The notes under the pieces were generated by a model. That model was not told the DNA's origin. It searched no databases and worked only from the letters and a program-made list of their open reading frames with translations. Made by a program: the position numbers and the translations under genes. Shown here piece after piece: positions 63,139-64,000 of a stretch of 64,000 bases of DNA; the stretch's first letter is position 1; each line of letters starts with the position of its first letter. The stretch is from an uncultured Acidobacteriia bacterium (GTDB lineage Bacteria > Acidobacteriota > Terriglobia > Bryobacterales > Bryobacteraceae). The stretch covers positions 1 through 64,000 of the forward strand of contig CAIQWJ010000029.1 in assembly GCA_903875575.1 (NCBI GenBank), read 5' to 3'.

Positions 63139-64000
63139 TCATGATTCACGCAATCGGACCCGAAAAAATACCATCACTCCCGCCGGGCGGCTCCCGTAAG
63201 AGGGCTGCAGCTGCCCAGGCAGGCTGTAAACCGTGAAATTGACACCCAGCCCTGTGGCAAGCCGTGAAATCAGAGGAAAATCGCGGGTATACCCGGCGGT
63301 GTACGCGCCAACCCGAAACGACTGCCCGTAAAGCGGCGAACCGGATGCAAATAATTCGTTCTTGTCGACCAGTTCTACTCGCCCCGTAACGTAGTTCCGC
63401 CCCTGAAACCGGGCCACGCTCTCCAGTCCGTAACCGTTCAGATTCACACCATCGCCCGTCTTGTGGACCCGTCCCCAAATCACGCTCGTCGCCCAATTTC
63501 CCCCGCCATATGGCCGGTTGTAACTCACAGACGCGGTCGTCCGAACCTGATCACCCGGTTCCAGCGCCTCTGGATGCGCCAGCTTCCCCATAGATACCTG
63601 CCCGCTCCAGTTCGCTCCCGGTGCCACAGTAAACCGTACCGACCAGGAATCGACCGCTCCGTGATCGATGTTCCACCGATTCTCGTTCGGTTCGCCACCG
63701 TGAAAACCGCTGGCCTCGAAACCAAAAGTGCCGTGTGTAATTCCCGCAGTTACCACCTCGTTGGAAATGTGGGTGGAATCCTCCAGATGATGCCCCAGGG
63801 TAGCCTGCGGCAATTCCGCCGCGGAGACGCGATGAGGGAAGGCCACAGGCCCCAGTGCCGGGTCCCCGACCGGCGCCGCGTACAAAGTCAGATTTGTGCC
63901 GTGGCCCAACCGGCGCGAGTACTCAACAGCCAGTTCCATCAGAAAATCGTGCGGATGCTGTCCATCCAAAATTGGCACCCCGTGGAGTGTCTCCCCTGTC
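63139..64000 (-). CDS. Outer-membrane-like protein of the copper group, cut by the window end
   Basis: The visible 287 residues start TGETLHGVPILDGQHPHDFLMELAVEYSRRLG at the cut end, so the N-terminus lies outside the window; the track's GTG is internal. Alternating beta-strand sequence (VRFTVAPGANWSGQVSMGK, ASVSYNRPYGGGNWATSVIWG) suggests a barrel, although it ends in RLRES and not an aromatic residue. HPHDxFMEL-type proteins often sit beside copper or silver export genes. Together with copZ and copA it suggests a copper-efflux unit continuing to the right. Confidence 0.7.
   Translation of the reverse strand, partial: TGETLHGVPILDGQHPHDFLMELAVEYSRRLGHGTNLTLYAAPVGDPALGPVAFPHRVSAAELPQATLGHHLEDSTHISNEVVTAGITHGTFGFEASGFHGGEPNENRWNIDHGAVDSWSVRFTVAPGANWSGQVSMGKLAHPEALEPGDQVRTTASVSYNRPYGGGNWATSVIWGRVHKTGDGVNLNGYGLESVARFQGRNYVTGRVELVDKNELFASGSPLYGQSFRVGAYTAGYTRDFPLISRLATGLGVNFTVYSLPGQLQPSYGSRPAGVMVFFRVRLRES

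Overview
The window reads as a stretch of ordinary chromosome from a GC-rich diderm bacterium, most likely an Acidobacteriota member of the Solibacter/Bryobacter type. This is inferred from gene content, not from a marker search. The clues are a secreted DUF1501/DUF1800 pair, an Omp85 - SurA-like - TamB outer-membrane operon, a futalosine-route menaquinone enzyme of the MqnD family, a fused membrane/spermidine-synthase-like protein, a TPR-CHAT protein, many small secreted proteins, and frequent GTG and TTG starts. I see no prophage, insertion sequence, CRISPR array or integrated element. Nearly every gene looks like resident core or family-level genome.

Layout. 1-8.1 kb: a collagen-like DNRLRE protein, a TPR-CHAT caspase-fold protein, a GC-rich intergenic minisatellite, a CotH-like protein with glycine/arginine-rich tracts, a MEMO1-family protein and a legume-type lectin. 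8.2-15.1 kb: hisS-aspS, a strong terminator, an APC-superfamily permease behind a cyclic di-AMP (ydaO-type) riboswitch, and a CCA-adding enzyme. 15.1-20.3 kb: a cupin, a small secreted protein, a DUF885 peptidase-like protein, DedA, an 11-repeat Sel1 protein and a DUF1648 membrane protein. 20.4-29.7 kb: tRNA-Leu(UAA), the spermidine-synthase-like membrane fusion, a peptidoglycan-binding/lysozyme-like protein, YchF, a 69-aa Cys protein, a HEAT-repeat protein, an MqnD-like protein, a 65-aa two-helix membrane protein and a ThiF/MoeB-type E1. 29.7-37.6 kb: Omp85, a SurA-N-like periplasmic protein and TamB, with overlapping starts. 37.6-43.5 kb: DUF1501, DUF1800 and a zinc metalloprotease. 43.6-49.5 kb: a decayed zinc-ribbon gene, an Hsp70-like protein, trigger factor, a DsbA-like protein, a LysR regulator with a small overlapping partner, and an AI-2E-family permease. 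49.6-58.6 kb: ruvX-mltG, a persulfide-dioxygenase/rhodanese fusion, a pentonate-type IlvD/Edd dehydratase, and uvrB - DUF2520-like - marC. 58.6-64 kb: a DUF465 protein, a GNAT, a small exported protein, a VapBC-type toxin-antitoxin pair, and a copper group (copA, an HMA chaperone, and an outer-membrane-like protein cut by the window end).

The most informative signals outside the gene list are three. First, a TANNNT-like -10 box sits 5-8 nt upstream of about fifteen start codons on both strands, which predicts widespread leaderless transcription and fixes several starts. Second, a well-preserved c-di-AMP riboswitch precedes the APC permease. Third, there is a perfect in-frame 42-bp tandem duplication inside the SurA-like gene. 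I did not find a clearly new multi-gene system.
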